This document shows, one piece after another, positions 27,631 through 37,410 of a DNA stretch of 64,000 nt; the stretch's first letter is position 1; the number at the start of each line of letters is the position of its first letter. The position numbers and the translations under genes were made by a program. The notes under the pieces were generated by a model. That model did not search any database. It was not told the DNA's origin and saw only the letters and a program-made list of their open reading frames with translations. The stretch is taken from assembly GCF_000383875.1 (NCBI RefSeq), contig NZ_KB912916.1, positions 43,955-107,954 of the forward strand, given 5' to 3'. Origin of the DNA: Caldibacillus debilis DSM 16016. Lineage in GTDB: Bacteria > Bacillota > Bacilli > Bacillales > Caldibacillaceae.

Positions 27631-28188
27631 ATGAAAAAAGAAGCGTTGTCCGTGCGAACCATCGTTGCCATCGGCATCGGTGCCGCCGTGTTTGTGATTC
27701 TCGGCCGGTTTGCGTCCATCCCGACGGGGATCCCCAATTCGAACATTGAGGTCACCTATCCGTTTTTGGCCCTGATGGCCGTTGTCTTCGGGCCCGTGGC
27801 GGGCGGGCTGATCGGATTGATCGGCCATGCGCTGAAAGACCTGATTATGTACGGTTCCGTTTGGTGGAGCTGGGTTTTCGTCAGCTTCCTCGTCGGAATC
27901 CTGTTCGGGCTCGGCGGCAAGAGGATCGACGTCGCATCGGGCGAATTCGGCAGGAAACAGATCATTGCCTTCAACGTGACCCAAGTGGTTGCCCAAGCGA
28001 TCGGCTGGTTTCTCGTGGCCCCCGTCCTGGATATCCTCATTTACGCGGAACCGGCCAACAAGGTTTTCGTGCAGGGGCTGACCGTGGGAATCACCGATAT
28101 GGTCACCGTCGGGGTTCTCGGGACATTGCTGTTGGCCCTCTATGCGAAAACCCGTACGAAAAAGGGAAGCCTTGATGTGGAACAATAA
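27631..28188 (+). CDS. ECF transporter S component, UPF0397 family
   Basis: A 185-residue substrate-binding membrane component with five or six hydrophobic segments. [20 protein letters not shown] at the N terminus, then [20 protein letters not shown], are typical of UPF0397 (COG4720). Start is ATG at 27631 after AAAAGGAG. The T-box and SAM-hydrolase context suggests a methionine-related substrate, similar to MtsT-type predictions, but UPF0397 members may carry other small metabolites. It needs the ATPase and T components encoded just downstream. Confidence 0.82.
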   Translation: MKKEALSVRTIVAIGIGAAVFVILGRFASIPTGIPNSNIEVTYPFLALMAVVFGPVAGGLIGLIGHALKDLIMYGSVWWSWVFVSFLVGILFGLGGKRIDVASGEFGRKQIIAFNVTQVVAQAIGWFLVAPVLDILIYAEPANKVFVQGLTVGITDMVTVGVLGTLLLALYAKTRTKKGSLDVEQ

Positions 28189-28208
28189 GCACCGGAAACT
28201 CCAATGCG

Positions 28209-28363
28209 TTGCATAAATCCGTCCCTTGCATAAATCCGCCAATCGCATCAGGCTTGTTGTCGAACAACGGGCATCGGAAACAGTCCTTGCGATGGAAACC
28301 GCTTGATGCTTGAACAATAAGAATTCATGAAATGCCGGGGCTTTCTGGAAGGAAAGCCCCGGC
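28209..28363 (+). repeat. Duplicated 13-base motif and 12-base hairpin between ECF genes
   Basis: TTGCATAAATCCG occurs at 28209-28221 and 28226-28238. GCCGGGGCTTTC (28334-28345) pairs perfectly with GAAAGCCCCGGC (28352-28363) but no T-run follows. The hairpin may tune mRNA stability between the S-component gene and the ATPase gene. Confidence 0.55.
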
Positions 28364-28390
28364 GCAAAACGTCGCTTGCAGGAGTCAAAA

Positions 28391-30121
28391 ATGAAAAAAA
28401 AAGTCATCGAATTTCAGAACTTCAGCTTTAAATACGAAAGCCAAAAACATCCGACGCTGAAAAACATCAATTTGACCATTTACGAAGGGGAAAAGGTGTT
28501 GATCGCCGGCCCTTCCGGATCGGGGAAAAGCACCCTCGGCCATTGCATCAACGGGCTGATCCCCTTTTCCTACAAAGGCGAGATCACGGGAAGTTTAAAA
28601 ATTATGGGGAAGGAAACGAGGGAGGCCGGCCTTTTCGCTTTATCGAAGATGGTTGGCACCGTTTTGCAGGATCCGGACGGGCAGTTCATCGGTCTCACGG
28701 TCGGGGAGGACATCGCCTTCGCGCTGGAAAATGACTGTGTGCCGCAAGCGGAAATGCTGCCGATCGTGGAGGAAGCGGCGAAGCTGGTGGACATGGACGG
28801 GCATTTGCCGGCGTCCGTCCACCATTTGTCCGGCGGACAAAAGCAGCGGGTCGCATTGGCCGGGGTCATGGTGGACCAGGTCGGCATCCTGCTCTTCGAC
28901 GAGCCTTTGGCCAATCTTGACCCGGCCACCGGCAAGCGTGCGATCGATTTGATCGATCAGATCCAGAAAGAGAAAAATTTGACGGTGCTGATCATCGAAC
29001 ATCGCCTGGAGGATGTGTTGTATCGTCCCGTCGACCGGGTCATCGTCATGAACGAAGGAACGATCGTTGCCGACATGGACCCGGATGAATTGCTGGCCGC
29101 CGACATTTTGGAAAGGGTCAACCTTCGGGAACCTTTGTATATTAAAGCCGCCAAATACGCCGGCTGCACGATTACGAAGGAAATGAGGCCGGCGGATCTT
29201 TCCCGGTTCCGGGCGGATACCTGCCGCGAACCGCTTGCCCGCTGGCTGGAAGAGGTGAACGTGGAAAGGCCGGCCTCCGGCAAACCGCCGATCTTGGAAC
29301 TGGAGCACCTTTCCTTTTCCTACGGGCCCGATGCGGAAACGATCCGTGACGTTTCCTTTGCCGTCCATGAAGGGGAAATGGTCAGCATCGTCGGGAAGAA
29401 CGGCGCGGGCAAATCGACGGTCGCCAAATGTATCTGCGGGTTCGAAAAACCGGCGTCGGGACGGATTTTGTACCGCGGAAGGGATATTACCGACGAAACG
29501 ATTGCGGAACGATCGTCCAAGATCGGCATGGTCCTGCAAAACCCGAACCATATGATTTCCAAGCATCTGATTTTCGACGAGGTCGCCCTCGGCCTGTACG
29601 CCCGGGGGCTGCCGGAAGGGGAAATCAGGGACCGGGTGGAGCAGACCTTGAAAATTTGCGGATTGTATCCCTACCGCCATTGGCCGATCTCCGCCCTGAG
29701 CTTCGGGCAAAAAAAGCGGGTGACGATCGCTTCGATCCTGGTCCTGCAGCCGGAGATCCTCATCCTGGACGAGCCGACGGCCGGCCAGGATTTCCGGCGT
29801 TATACCGATATCATGGAATTTTTGGTTCATTTGAACCGGCAAGGGGTCACGATTTTAATGATTACCCATGATATGCACCTGATGCTCGAATACACCGACC
29901 GGGCCATCGTCCTTGCCGATGGGAGAAAGATCGCCGACGACAGATGCGTGAACATCCTCGCCGACGAGAAGCTGATGGCGCAGGCTAATTTAAAAGAAAC
30001 CTCCCTTTTTGAACTGGCGAAAAAAGCCGGCTTGCCGGATCCGGCCAAATTGGTGGAACGGTTTATCGCTTACGACAGGGAGGTGAGGGGTCATGGCCAG
30101 CGAAATGCTGTCGTATATTGA
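28391..30121 (+). CDS. ECF transporter duplicated ATPase component
   Basis: A 576-residue protein with two fused ABC ATPase halves. The first has Walker A GPSGSGKST, signature LSGGQKQR and Walker B LLFDEPLANLD; the second has GKNGAGKST, the ECF-like signature LSFGQKKR and LILDEPTAGQD. Such fusions (YkoD/EcfA1A2 type) power ECF importers. GCAGGAG lies 6 bases before the ATG. Its 3' end overlaps the T-component gene by 29 bases. It works on the cytoplasmic face with the S and T components. Confidence 0.9.
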   Translation: MKKKVIEFQNFSFKYESQKHPTLKNINLTIYEGEKVLIAGPSGSGKSTLGHCINGLIPFSYKGEITGSLKIMGKETREAGLFALSKMVGTVLQDPDGQFIGLTVGEDIAFALENDCVPQAEMLPIVEEAAKLVDMDGHLPASVHHLSGGQKQRVALAGVMVDQVGILLFDEPLANLDPATGKRAIDLIDQIQKEKNLTVLIIEHRLEDVLYRPVDRVIVMNEGTIVADMDPDELLAADILERVNLREPLYIKAAKYAGCTITKEMRPADLSRFRADTCREPLARWLEEVNVERPASGKPPILELEHLSFSYGPDAETIRDVSFAVHEGEMVSIVGKNGAGKSTVAKCICGFEKPASGRILYRGRDITDETIAERSSKIGMVLQNPNHMISKHLIFDEVALGLYARGLPEGEIRDRVEQTLKICGLYPYRHWPISALSFGQKKRVTIASILVLQPEILILDEPTAGQDFRRYTDIMEFLVHLNRQGVTILMITHDMHLMLEYTDRAIVLADGRKIADDRCVNILADEKLMAQANLKETSLFELAKKAGLPDPAKLVERFIAYDREVRGHGQRNAVVY

Positions 30122-30926
30122 CCGGCCGTCTCCCGTCCACCGGCTGACCGGCGCCGCCAAATTGCTCTGTTTTCTTTTGTGGTCCAGCGCGGCGATGTTG
30201 ACCTACGATACCCGGGTGCTCCTTTTTTTGTTTGCCATGGCCATCGTGATTTTCCGGATTTCTAGGATAAAATGGAAGGAAGTCTCCTTTGTCCTGATTT
30301 TCATTTTGGTGTTTTTGCTCATCAACAATATCGCCATCTACCTATTTTCCCCGCAGGAAGGGGTAAAGATCTATGGTACGCGCCATGTGCTGCTGGAACT
30401 GGGCGGAAGGTACGACGTGACCGCGGAACAGCTGTTTTACCAATTCAATATTACCTTGAAATATTTCACCGTGATCCCCGCCGCCCTCCTTTTCATGGTA
30501 ACGACCCACCCGAGCGAATTCGCCGCCTCTTTGAACCGGATCGGGGTCAGCTACCGGATCGCCTATGCCGTTTCCCTCGCGCTCCGGTATATTCCGGACA
30601 TCCAAAGGGAATTTCGCAACATCTCCAGGGCCCAGCAGGCGCGGGGACTGGATATGTCCAAAAAGGAGAAGCTCCACCGGCGGCTGAAAAACGCCTTTTC
30701 CATCCTGGCGCCCCTCGTCCTTTCCAGCATCGACCGGATCGAGACGATCACCAACGCCATGGAGCTTCGCGGTTTCGGGAAAAAGAAGAGGAGGACCTGG
30801 TACAGCGCCCGCCCCTTTCACAAGAGGGATTTCCTGGCCGTTTTCCTGTTCGCCCTGATCTTCCTCGCGTCCGTTCTCATCACCTTCCATGACGGCAGGC
30901 GGTTTTACAATCCCTTTCTTCCGTAA
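30093..30926 (+). CDS. ECF transporter T component (EcfT/CbiQ family)
   Basis: A 277-residue membrane scaffold with about five or six membrane segments, linking the S component to the ATPases. The two coupling motifs are visible: RAQQARGLDM near residue 182 and AMELRGFG near 227, each with the Ala-Arg-Gly type core that docks on the ATPase. GGGAGGTGAGGG precedes the ATG, inside the ATPase gene. It is the last gene of the T-box operon. Confidence 0.9.
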   Translation: MASEMLSYIDRPSPVHRLTGAAKLLCFLLWSSAAMLTYDTRVLLFLFAMAIVIFRISRIKWKEVSFVLIFILVFLLINNIAIYLFSPQEGVKIYGTRHVLLELGGRYDVTAEQLFYQFNITLKYFTVIPAALLFMVTTHPSEFAASLNRIGVSYRIAYAVSLALRYIPDIQREFRNISRAQQARGLDMSKKEKLHRRLKNAFSILAPLVLSSIDRIETITNAMELRGFGKKKRRTWYSARPFHKRDFLAVFLFALIFLASVLITFHDGRRFYNPFLP

Positions 30927-31039
30927 ATCCCTGTCCGCCGGAAAATCTTGATCCCGGTCATTTCCAGGCGGCGGGGGCCCGCCTTATCGAGGGCAGCCGT
31001 TTCCGGCGGACTTTTCCGACTGTTGCGCCGCGGCGGTTT

Positions 31040-31725
31040 GCTAGTTTTCCATGAAAATTCCGCCGGTGCGCGGCGTCCGTTTGAAATTTTTAATGGGGTA
31101 TTCGGATGATCTGGTGGGCATTTCGGTTTATTATCTTCAAATCGTGCTTTTTCTGTACGCTTGCGTACATGTCCATCCATCATTCGAAATCTCACGATCC
31201 GCCTGCAGGACGTGGTCTTTGTTACTTGCTTTTTCTGTGGCCGAAGACCCGGTTCAAATTTCGACAGACATGATAAACATTCAATGGATGGATCACAAGA
31301 TGTTCGGATTGGGAGAAGGCTTCCCTGAACTTTTCTGCGGTATATCCCGCGCCGCCATCGTTTATGGTCACTGCCAGGGCTTTTTCAAAGACGGGGAAAA
31401 GTCACCGTGTAAATAGGAATTGAATTGATCGCTGATCGTTTCTTTCCACTTTCCAACCTTCGGGCGGTATTTGACCAAGTCTTCATGTTTGGGTAAAATC
31501 CTGCTTCCGGTCCAGGGAACACAGCCTTCCGGAAATGGAAGAGCTTTGCGCCCGCTTCCTTTTACACAATTTCTTGGACTTCATCCTGTATTTTCTCCTT
31601 GATAACCGACGGCAGCTCGGTAAAAACCCTCACCAATGCATCCGCAAAACAACGGTACATAAACCGCAATATTTTTTCTATCGTTTTCATCAGATTCGCG
31701 GAATCCTTCAGGGGTGCGTAATATT
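31040..31725 (-). mobile_element. ISLre2/UPF0236-type transposase remnant (copy B)
   Basis: Minus-strand reading across frame breaks gives IEKILRFMYRCFADALVRVF, a degenerate centre, then LEKALAVT-like sequence, NDGGAGYTAEKFREAFSQSE and HPLNVYHVCRNLNRVFGHRK, and ends NDGWTCT. The DGG-x-GY-x-x-E-x-F block is typical of the UPF0236 (ISLre2) transposases. Several stops and frameshifts inactivate it. Its 3' part matches copy A near 11 kb. Confidence 0.6.
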
Positions 31726-31734
31726 ATAAGATAA

Positions 31735-31796
31735 GGCGCCTCCCTCTGTTAGAGGTTATCTATTGACATCTAAAGGATAGGGAGCCTTCTCATCTT
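31735..31796. repeat. Imperfect inverted repeat at the edge of transposase remnant B
   Basis: AAGGC-GC-CTCCCT near 31733-31745 pairs with AGGGAGCCTT near 31784-31793. It lies just 5' of the transposase remnant and may be part of the element end. Confidence 0.4.
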
Positions 31797-31799
31797 TTG

Positions 31800-31980
31800 G
31801 CTAGTAGATGGATGGATCCGATCCCTAGGAAAATTTTTCACATACTTCTACTCCCGCTCCGTCCTGTGGGGAAAGGTCCTTTGTCCGGCCCGTTGCGGCG
31901 ACTGCGGTAATGGGGAAACGGGCAAAAAAAGGCGGGAATCCGTTCCCGCCCTGTTAAGGGACAGTCCTGGCGAGTGCCGG
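31800..31980. other. Short intergenic region
   Basis: The 3' flank of the PadR operon, which reads from the right; a run of A residues near 31925 with GGCGGGAA..TTCCCGCC around it (31932-31950) could be its terminator on the minus strand. Confidence 0.45.
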
Positions 31981-32877
31981 TCATTTCGATTTTCTCGTAT
32001 GGAACCACAATTCGATGAGCAATTCAAAGGCAACGGCCAGCACGATGGCGATCCAGGCATATTTTATGGAAAAGATCATCCAGATGAGGGCGAAGGCGGC
32101 GATGGCGATGATCCAAAGGGCGCCGGACAAGAGCCCCCTTGCGGTCAGGTATTCGGGATTGCTGTATTTTTGGGCATAGGATTCGGCATAGCGTTCCATC
32201 AAGATTTTTTGTTCTTCCGCCACCCAAGGTTTATGCCGCTTCTTCTCCGTCAACAGGAGAAAACCGAGCACGCAGGCGGCCGGAATGACAAAGGGAATCA
32301 ATGTGCCGATCGCGGCGAAGGACGGGACATGGTTGGATAAATATTCCGTTATCGACGCGTTCAGGCCGAAGAGAAGGGTTCCGCCGGCCAGGGCGTACAA
32401 GAGCGCCCGTTTCCAGGGCATCGGATAATTTCTTTTCGTTTCCTGGGTAAGGCCCAGGAAAATAAAGGCGGATCCTGAAATGACAAGGAAGGGCATCAGG
32501 GACGATACGCCGATAAAGATTTTCCCCGTCGCAAAGTAAGCGGTCAAGGCGGAGACGATCCCGAAGAAGAGGATGCCGCCGGCCGTCACATAGCCCAAGG
32601 CATGTTTCCAATCCACCTTTGTCCCTGGTTCAATATACATCTTTCCGATTACCTCCTTGCGTTTTTCTTTACTGATTTCATCGGCGATGGCCGTGATGTT
32701 GCCCAGCTCTCCGACCGCCTTTGTAAAGGCTTCGTCCTCGTTCATTCCGCTCTTTTTCAGATCCTCGATCCGTTCCATCAAATTGGAAATGATTTCTTCT
32801 TTGAAATCCCGCAATTCGGGCGTTTCCTCGTAACCTTTAAACAAATCTTCGATATAGGCATGAATATCGGTTTTCAT
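31981..32877 (-). CDS. DUF1700-like / permease-prefix domain membrane protein
   Basis: A 298-residue protein. The N-terminal 70 residues (DIHAYIEDLFKGYEETPELR with the following helix pair) match the permease-prefix helical domain found next to PadR regulators; about six membrane segments follow. Start ATG at 32877 overlaps the padR stop by the shared bases ATGA, so the two are translationally coupled. PadR neighbours of this type often respond to envelope stress or antibiotics, but its role is unknown. Confidence 0.75.
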   Translation of the reverse strand: MKTDIHAYIEDLFKGYEETPELRDFKEEIISNLMERIEDLKKSGMNEDEAFTKAVGELGNITAIADEISKEKRKEVIGKMYIEPGTKVDWKHALGYVTAGGILFFGIVSALTAYFATGKIFIGVSSLMPFLVISGSAFIFLGLTQETKRNYPMPWKRALLYALAGGTLLFGLNASITEYLSNHVPSFAAIGTLIPFVIPAACVLGFLLLTEKKRHKPWVAEEQKILMERYAESYAQKYSNPEYLTARGLLSGALWIIAIAAFALIWMIFSIKYAWIAIVLAVAFELLIELWFHTRKSK

Positions 32878-33215
32878 CCCTGTTCCTCCCCTAATAATTT
32901 GTTCAAGATTTTTTTGGTAAATTCCCAGTCGGCCTTGTTCTGGTAATATTGCTGCCTGCCCTTTTCGGTGATCCGGTAATATTTGCGCCTGCCCCCCTGG
33001 GTTTCGTCGCCCCAATAGGCGATAATGCAGCCTTCCTTTTCCAAACGTTTATAACTGGAGTAAAGGGTCGCTTCCTTCAGCTCGTAAAGCCCTTCGGTTT
33101 TCTCCAGGATCGTTTTATAAATTTCATACCCGTAATGATCGCCCTGCATTAAAATGCTTAAAACGATCGTGTCCGTATGCCCCCGCAACAAGTCGGCCGA
33201 AATCTTACCATTCAT
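32874..33215 (-). CDS. PadR family transcriptional regulator
   Basis: A 113-residue winged-helix repressor. GHTDTIVLSILMQGDHYGYE starts the helix-turn-helix, and the wing carries LYSSYKRLEKEGCI followed by RRKYYRITEKG, the PadR hallmark. GGAGGTG precedes the ATG. It overlaps the downstream membrane-protein gene by 4 bases and likely represses its own operon through the palindrome at 33271-33289. Confidence 0.9.
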   Translation of the reverse strand: MNGKISADLLRGHTDTIVLSILMQGDHYGYEIYKTILEKTEGLYELKEATLYSSYKRLEKEGCIIAYWGDETQGGRRKYYRITEKGRQQYYQNKADWEFTKKILNKLLGEEQG

Positions 33216-33270
33216 GTGGACACCTCCTGGATCAAGTACTATTTTAGGTGAATTATTTTCATAATCATAT

Positions 33271-33289
33271 TACTATATCTGTCATAGTA
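33271..33289. promoter_or_regulatory. Candidate PadR operator
   Basis: TACTAT and ATAGTA flank a 7-base centre, 56 bases upstream of the padR ATG, in an AT-rich promoter region. Self-repression through it is inferred. Confidence 0.45.
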
Positions 33290-33451
33290 ATGCAACAAAA
33301 AAAGTAGTTGAAGTAAAAAATATGCTTTCCGGCAATCCTTTGGCACAGAACGGGCATACCCGCCGCCAGCTTTTTCGCAAGGGCAGGAGAAAATGGCAGG
33401 AAGCCGATGTCCGAAAGGGGGAGGAGAAGAAAGGACAGGAACGGGAAGAAT

Positions 33452-33472
33452 CGGAAGGGAAGATCCCTTCCG
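33452..33472 (-). terminator. Possible terminator of the FetAB-like operon
   Basis: CGGAAGGGA and TCCCTTCCG form a perfect 9-base stem with a 3-base loop, 38 bases downstream of the permease stop on the minus strand. The T-run after it is weak. Confidence 0.35.
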
Positions 33473-33509
33473 CTGTGGGAGGAGACAGAAGATCCGCTTA
33501 TGGTAAAAC

Positions 33510-34268
33510 TCAATCCGAAGGTTCCTGCAAAAATTGCATTCTTTCGTTAAACAACGCGGGATAGGATAAATACCCAAGCAAAAGGCTGGTAATCACGGCC
33601 GTCGTCAGCAAAAGGAACAAAATCAAGAGCTGGAACTGCACCGCCTGCACGGGGCTTGCCCCCGCGATGATTTGCCCGCTCATCGTCCCGGGCAGCTGGA
33701 CGAGCCCGATCGTTTTCTGGCTTTCGATGGTGGGGATGGTGCTTGCCTTTATGGAAGCGAGGAGCGGCTGATGGATGGCCTGTTTCGGCGTCCCGCCCAA
33801 GGAGAGGATCAATTCCGTTTCCTCCTGCCGGCCCTTTACTTCGGCGGTGAACCGGTTGAGAAACAATATGGCCAACACCATGGAGTTGCCGATCACCATC
33901 CCCGAGATCGGGATGATATATTGGGCGGAGGCCGGCGTAATGCGGAATCCGATCAAAATGCCCTGGGTCAAAACTTCGATGAAGACGAAGGTCACCGTTA
34001 ATTTCCAGCCGATGCCCCTGATGGACGCCCCTTTTTTCCGGGCGTTTTGAACGGCGGCGGCGATCATCAGCGTCAGCATGAGCAAGATGTAAAGAAAATG
34101 CTCCGAGTCGAAAACGAACTGCAAAATGTATCCGACCAAAAGAAGCTGGATGATGGAGCGTATAACGGCAACGACCATGTCCCTTTCCAAATCCAGTTGA
34201 AAGGTTTTGGCTAAAAGGAGCGGGATCAGGACAAAAATCAGGGCGAGCGACAAGGTTAGAACGTTCAA
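33510..34268 (-). CDS. UPF0014 (FetB-like) ABC transporter permease
   Basis: A 252-residue inner-membrane protein with about seven hydrophobic segments. IRSIIQLLLVGYILQFVF near the N terminus and the conserved SLGGTPKQAIHQPLLASIKA, IESQKTIGLVQLPGTMSGQI blocks are typical of UPF0014/FetB permeases, implicated in iron export and peroxide tolerance in E. coli. Start is TTG at 34268, overlapping the ATPase stop by TTGA with GGGGGAAGAGG upstream. It pairs with the ATPase encoded immediately before it on the minus strand. Confidence 0.87.
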   Translation of the reverse strand: MNVLTLSLALIFVLIPLLLAKTFQLDLERDMVVAVIRSIIQLLLVGYILQFVFDSEHFLYILLMLTLMIAAAVQNARKKGASIRGIGWKLTVTFVFIEVLTQGILIGFRITPASAQYIIPISGMVIGNSMVLAILFLNRFTAEVKGRQEETELILSLGGTPKQAIHQPLLASIKASTIPTIESQKTIGLVQLPGTMSGQIIAGASPVQAVQFQLLILFLLLTTAVITSLLLGYLSYPALFNERMQFLQEPSD

Positions 34269-35005
34269 TCCTCTTCCCCCTTCACAAACCGTTTGACCCT
34301 TTCGTCGGCGGGCGATCGCAGGAGAGAGATCTCCCCGCTTGCAGCGAGTTCCCCGTCCATCAGGACCCAAGTATAGTTGCCGATGCGGATCGCCTGTTCC
34401 AAAGCGTGGGTAATCCAAAGGATGGTTGTGCCGAATTCCCCGTTGATCCGGAGAATCAATTCCTCGATGTCTTGGGTGGAAACCGGGTCGAGGGATGATG
34501 TGATCTCATCCAACAGCAAAATTTCCGGGCGATTGACAAGGGTGCGGGCGATGGAAACTTTTTGCCGCTGCCCGCCGGACAGTTCTTTGGCCGGATGATG
34601 CAAAAATCGGCTCTCCAGTCCGACAAGGTCCATCCATTGAAAAGCTTCCCGTTCGGAAAGCCGTTTCCCTTGCAGTTTTTTCGGGAGTTCCAAATTATCC
34701 ATCACCGTTCCGTCCACCATCGGGGCGTTCTGCATAGCGATCCCGACTTTTCTTCGCAATTCCGGCGGATCGTAATCGGCAATGGGTTTTTCGTTTACAT
34801 AGATCTCGCCGGAATCCGGCGGCCGCAATCCGTTGCACAAGCGGAACAAAGTGGATTTTCCCGCCCCCGACGGGCCGACGACGGCGGTGATTTTCCCTTT
34901 CGGGAAGATGCCGGTGATATTTTTTAAAATCGGGACTCCGGAGGCGGAATAGTTGACGCGGTGAAATCTGAGGGCAGGGACGAGTGGGTCAGGCAACACG
35001 ATCAC
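34265..35005 (-). CDS. FetA-like ABC transporter ATP-binding protein
   Basis: A 246-residue ATPase. Walker A GPSGAGKST is near residues 44-52, signature LSGGQ near 142, Walker B LLLDEITSSLD near 161-171, and the switch His in WITHALEQ. It lacks the usual Pro in the Walker B tail (DEITS rather than DEPTS), as seen in FetA-type ATPases. GTG start at 35005 behind AGAGGAT. It is cotranscribed and overlaps by 4 bases with the UPF0014 permease, forming a likely metal exporter. Confidence 0.85.
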   Translation of the reverse strand: MIVLPDPLVPALRFHRVNYSASGVPILKNITGIFPKGKITAVVGPSGAGKSTLFRLCNGLRPPDSGEIYVNEKPIADYDPPELRRKVGIAMQNAPMVDGTVMDNLELPKKLQGKRLSEREAFQWMDLVGLESRFLHHPAKELSGGQRQKVSIARTLVNRPEILLLDEITSSLDPVSTQDIEELILRINGEFGTTILWITHALEQAIRIGNYTWVLMDGELAASGEISLLRSPADERVKRFVKGEED

Positions 35006-35930
35006 ATCCTCTGAGCTGGTTTTTATTTATATGAAAGGATTTCCGCCAAACCCGGCCGACGGTGGAAATTGGCCAAGGGACCGGGAATGGTTCTTGAAAA
35101 GTTGTCCTCCTCCATTGTACCAGCAATCCGATTCCCGGTGAAATGGACGGATCGGAAACGCCCGGGGTTCCCGACCCGGGGAAGAGTGGGGCGCTTGTCG
35201 GGTCGGGGAACGTTGACCGCGGGTAGCCACTTTGCAACGATTTAAGACGCCTGTAGTTTCAAATTTTGGGATTGGTTGCCGGTTGGATACTGGAACAAAC
35301 GGTAATGATCTATAAAGGTTTCCGCCTCTCCCGCATCGCCCGCAGTGGTGAGGAGATTTTAAAAGAATATCAAGAAGGTTTCGCAATGAATACTTATCCA
35401 ACAGCTTTCTTTGTAAAAAATCTAAAATTTGAACTTGGTAGTAAAGGCGCTATTGGTCACAAGAGAGCCGGTGGCTGCTTGAGTCATGCGGGATGGCTTT
35501 GATCGGGCAAGGAACCGCCGGCAGTTGGAACGGGGAAAAGGAAGGGGAGATCTCCTGACTGTTCCGCCGGCAGAACATTTTTTTCCTTCCAGCGGAAGCT
35601 GATGACGGCTTTCCAGGGGAAGGTTTTTCAAGGATGGCAGACGGGCGGACCGGTTGAAACCCACCGGAATCCATCGGGTTCTTTTTTGGGAGGCGAATTT
35701 GTATATTTCAAATAAAGATTCCTTTCGACCCGAACGATCCTGTCCCGGAACTGGTTCGATGCCCTGCCCGGAGGAACAAATCTCCGGATTTGTTCCAACA
35801 AAATTAGTCAGCAAATCGCAAAGCCGGCGGAAGTTCGCAGGGCGGAAAACTTCAAATTTTATCAGAATGGAAAGGATAATGGAAAATTTTGAAGAATTTC
35901 AATAAGAAAGCGAAGGATAAGGAGAATCGG
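35006..35930. other. Intergenic region with decayed sequence
   Basis: Roughly 900 bases without an intact gene. Frames such as the one at 35266-35502 have no ribosome binding site. The right end holds the ribosome binding site of the RDD gene. I cannot identify the decayed material. Confidence 0.4.
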
Positions 35931-36449
35931 ATGAAATTAACCGTGAAGAGGCTCTTGGCCTATGGACTGGATTTTGTACTGTTGGCTTCCGTATTGGTTT
36001 CACTGCAATGGACGCTTTACCTGGTGACGGGGGGGTTTCCTTTCGTCCGCTTTGACGCCGGGCATGAAATCGAACTTTGGGTACTGTTGACCTTTTCGCT
36101 GCCGGTGTGGGGGTATTTTATCTGGTGTGAAGGAAAAAAGCAGCAAACCGCCGGCAAGTTCTTCCTTCGACTGAAGGTGGTAAATGCCGGCGGGGCGAAG
36201 ATCCGTTGGCGGCAGGCGTTCCTCCGTACTTTGATCCGCCTCCTTCCGTGGGAATTGACCCATCTGATCATTCTCGTTCCGGAACCGTGGTGGACGGTTG
36301 AGGTTCCGGAAAATGAAATTTGGATATGGGTGCCCAATGTTCTGATGGCCGCCTCCATCGCAGTCTTATTTGTGTCGAAAGGAAAAAAAGGAATCCATGA
36401 TTTTGCGGCGAAAACGACGGTGGTTTCAGCCGGCGGGGCCCGGGGATAA
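35931..36449 (+). CDS. RDD family membrane protein
   Basis: A 172-residue inner-membrane protein. The RDD layout is present: KRLLAYGLDFVLLASVLV starts the first membrane segment (with Asp in LDFVL), a second follows at about 40-62, then LKVVNAGGAKIRWRQAFLR, the conserved cytoplasmic loop, and a third near 130-150. RDD proteins are proposed Na+/H+ or compatible-solute related transporters; the role here is unknown. Start ATG at 35931 has AAGGAG upstream. Confidence 0.82.
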   Translation: MKLTVKRLLAYGLDFVLLASVLVSLQWTLYLVTGGFPFVRFDAGHEIELWVLLTFSLPVWGYFIWCEGKKQQTAGKFFLRLKVVNAGGAKIRWRQAFLRTLIRLLPWELTHLIILVPEPWWTVEVPENEIWIWVPNVLMAASIAVLFVSKGKKGIHDFAAKTTVVSAGGARG

Positions 36450-36884
36450 ACAAACATCCCCCTCCGTATTTTGAAAAATACGTGGCATTACCCCATGAGT
36501 AAAAAAGCGACCTGCACCGTTCCCGGCGGCGGGCTGCCCCAGGCGGGAATTTTTCAAGCCGGGGAGTTTAGGGTTTCCTTCCTCTTTAAGAAAAAGCGGC
36601 GCAGGGAAAAGGCGCGGGGAGAGGAGGATGATGGAAAAGGCCGGATGTCTTGGTCCGGCGGGAAAGAGACATGCTTGATGAACATGCTATCTTTTGCGAA
36701 GCCGGGAACGGGGGGTTCCTCCCTTGGCGGACAGATGGTTCTTATCCCGGCAAGTCCCGCAAGTACGACGGGTTGAAAGAACGGGAGGAACGGATGATTC
36801 GCCCGCACCGCTTCCCCGCACCCGCCGGAGAAAAGGGGCGCCGGATTTTCGGGCAAAAACCGACGGAAGGAATGAATAAGAAAC
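36450..36884. other. Intergenic region between two membrane-protein genes
   Basis: GGGGAT/ATCCCC hairpin at 36443-36462 may end the RDD transcript. No gene recognised in the remainder. Confidence 0.35.
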
Positions 36885-37385
36885 ATGAAAGTATACAATG
36901 TCATCTTCCCGATTTGGCTGATCATTTTTTTGCCGCCGGTGATCATCGTAACGCTGATCGGCAATTTCCTGATCGATTCCCTGGTGGTTGTCGCCTGTTT
37001 CCATGCCTTCAGGCTGGCGAGTCCGTCCATGGATTTAAAAACCTTTTATAAAAAAAGCATTGTCAAGGTTTGGTTATTCGGCTTTTTGGCGGATTTCATC
37101 GGGGCCGCCCTCTTGCTTTTGACCGGCCTGGCGGGGGAAGCCGTCCTGCAGCTGTCCGATGATTTGCTGGAGGGCATCTTTTACGATCCTTACAGCCATC
37201 CTGCCGCCTTGGTCATCCTCTTTGCCTGCACCCTCCTGTCCGGGTTCTTTATCTTTCTGTTCAATTACCGCCTCACTTTTCGAAAATTGATCGAAGATCA
37301 AAAGACCCGGTTCAAAGTGGCGCTTGTCCTGGCCATAACGACGTTGCCCTGGACATTCCTTTTGCCGACGAAATGGTTTTATTGA
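36885..37385 (+). CDS. Hypothetical four-helix membrane protein
   Basis: A 166-residue protein with four hydrophobic segments (about residues 5-24, 28-42, 60-82, 105-128 and a last one near 142-160). No family recognised. GGAAGGAA lies 11 bases before the ATG. It is followed by a strong terminator. It could be a small membrane regulator; nothing in it points to a function. Confidence 0.65.
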   Translation: MKVYNVIFPIWLIIFLPPVIIVTLIGNFLIDSLVVVACFHAFRLASPSMDLKTFYKKSIVKVWLFGFLADFIGAALLLLTGLAGEAVLQLSDDLLEGIFYDPYSHPAALVILFACTLLSGFFIFLFNYRLTFRKLIEDQKTRFKVALVLAITTLPWTFLLPTKWFY

Positions 37386-37410
37386 CGGGAAAATCCCTTC
37401 TTTTATCGGA

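Noticed and set aside
28640-29842. 400-codon minus-strand frame inside the ECF ATPase gene
   Set aside because: Shadow frame of a clear double ATPase; no independent start signal.
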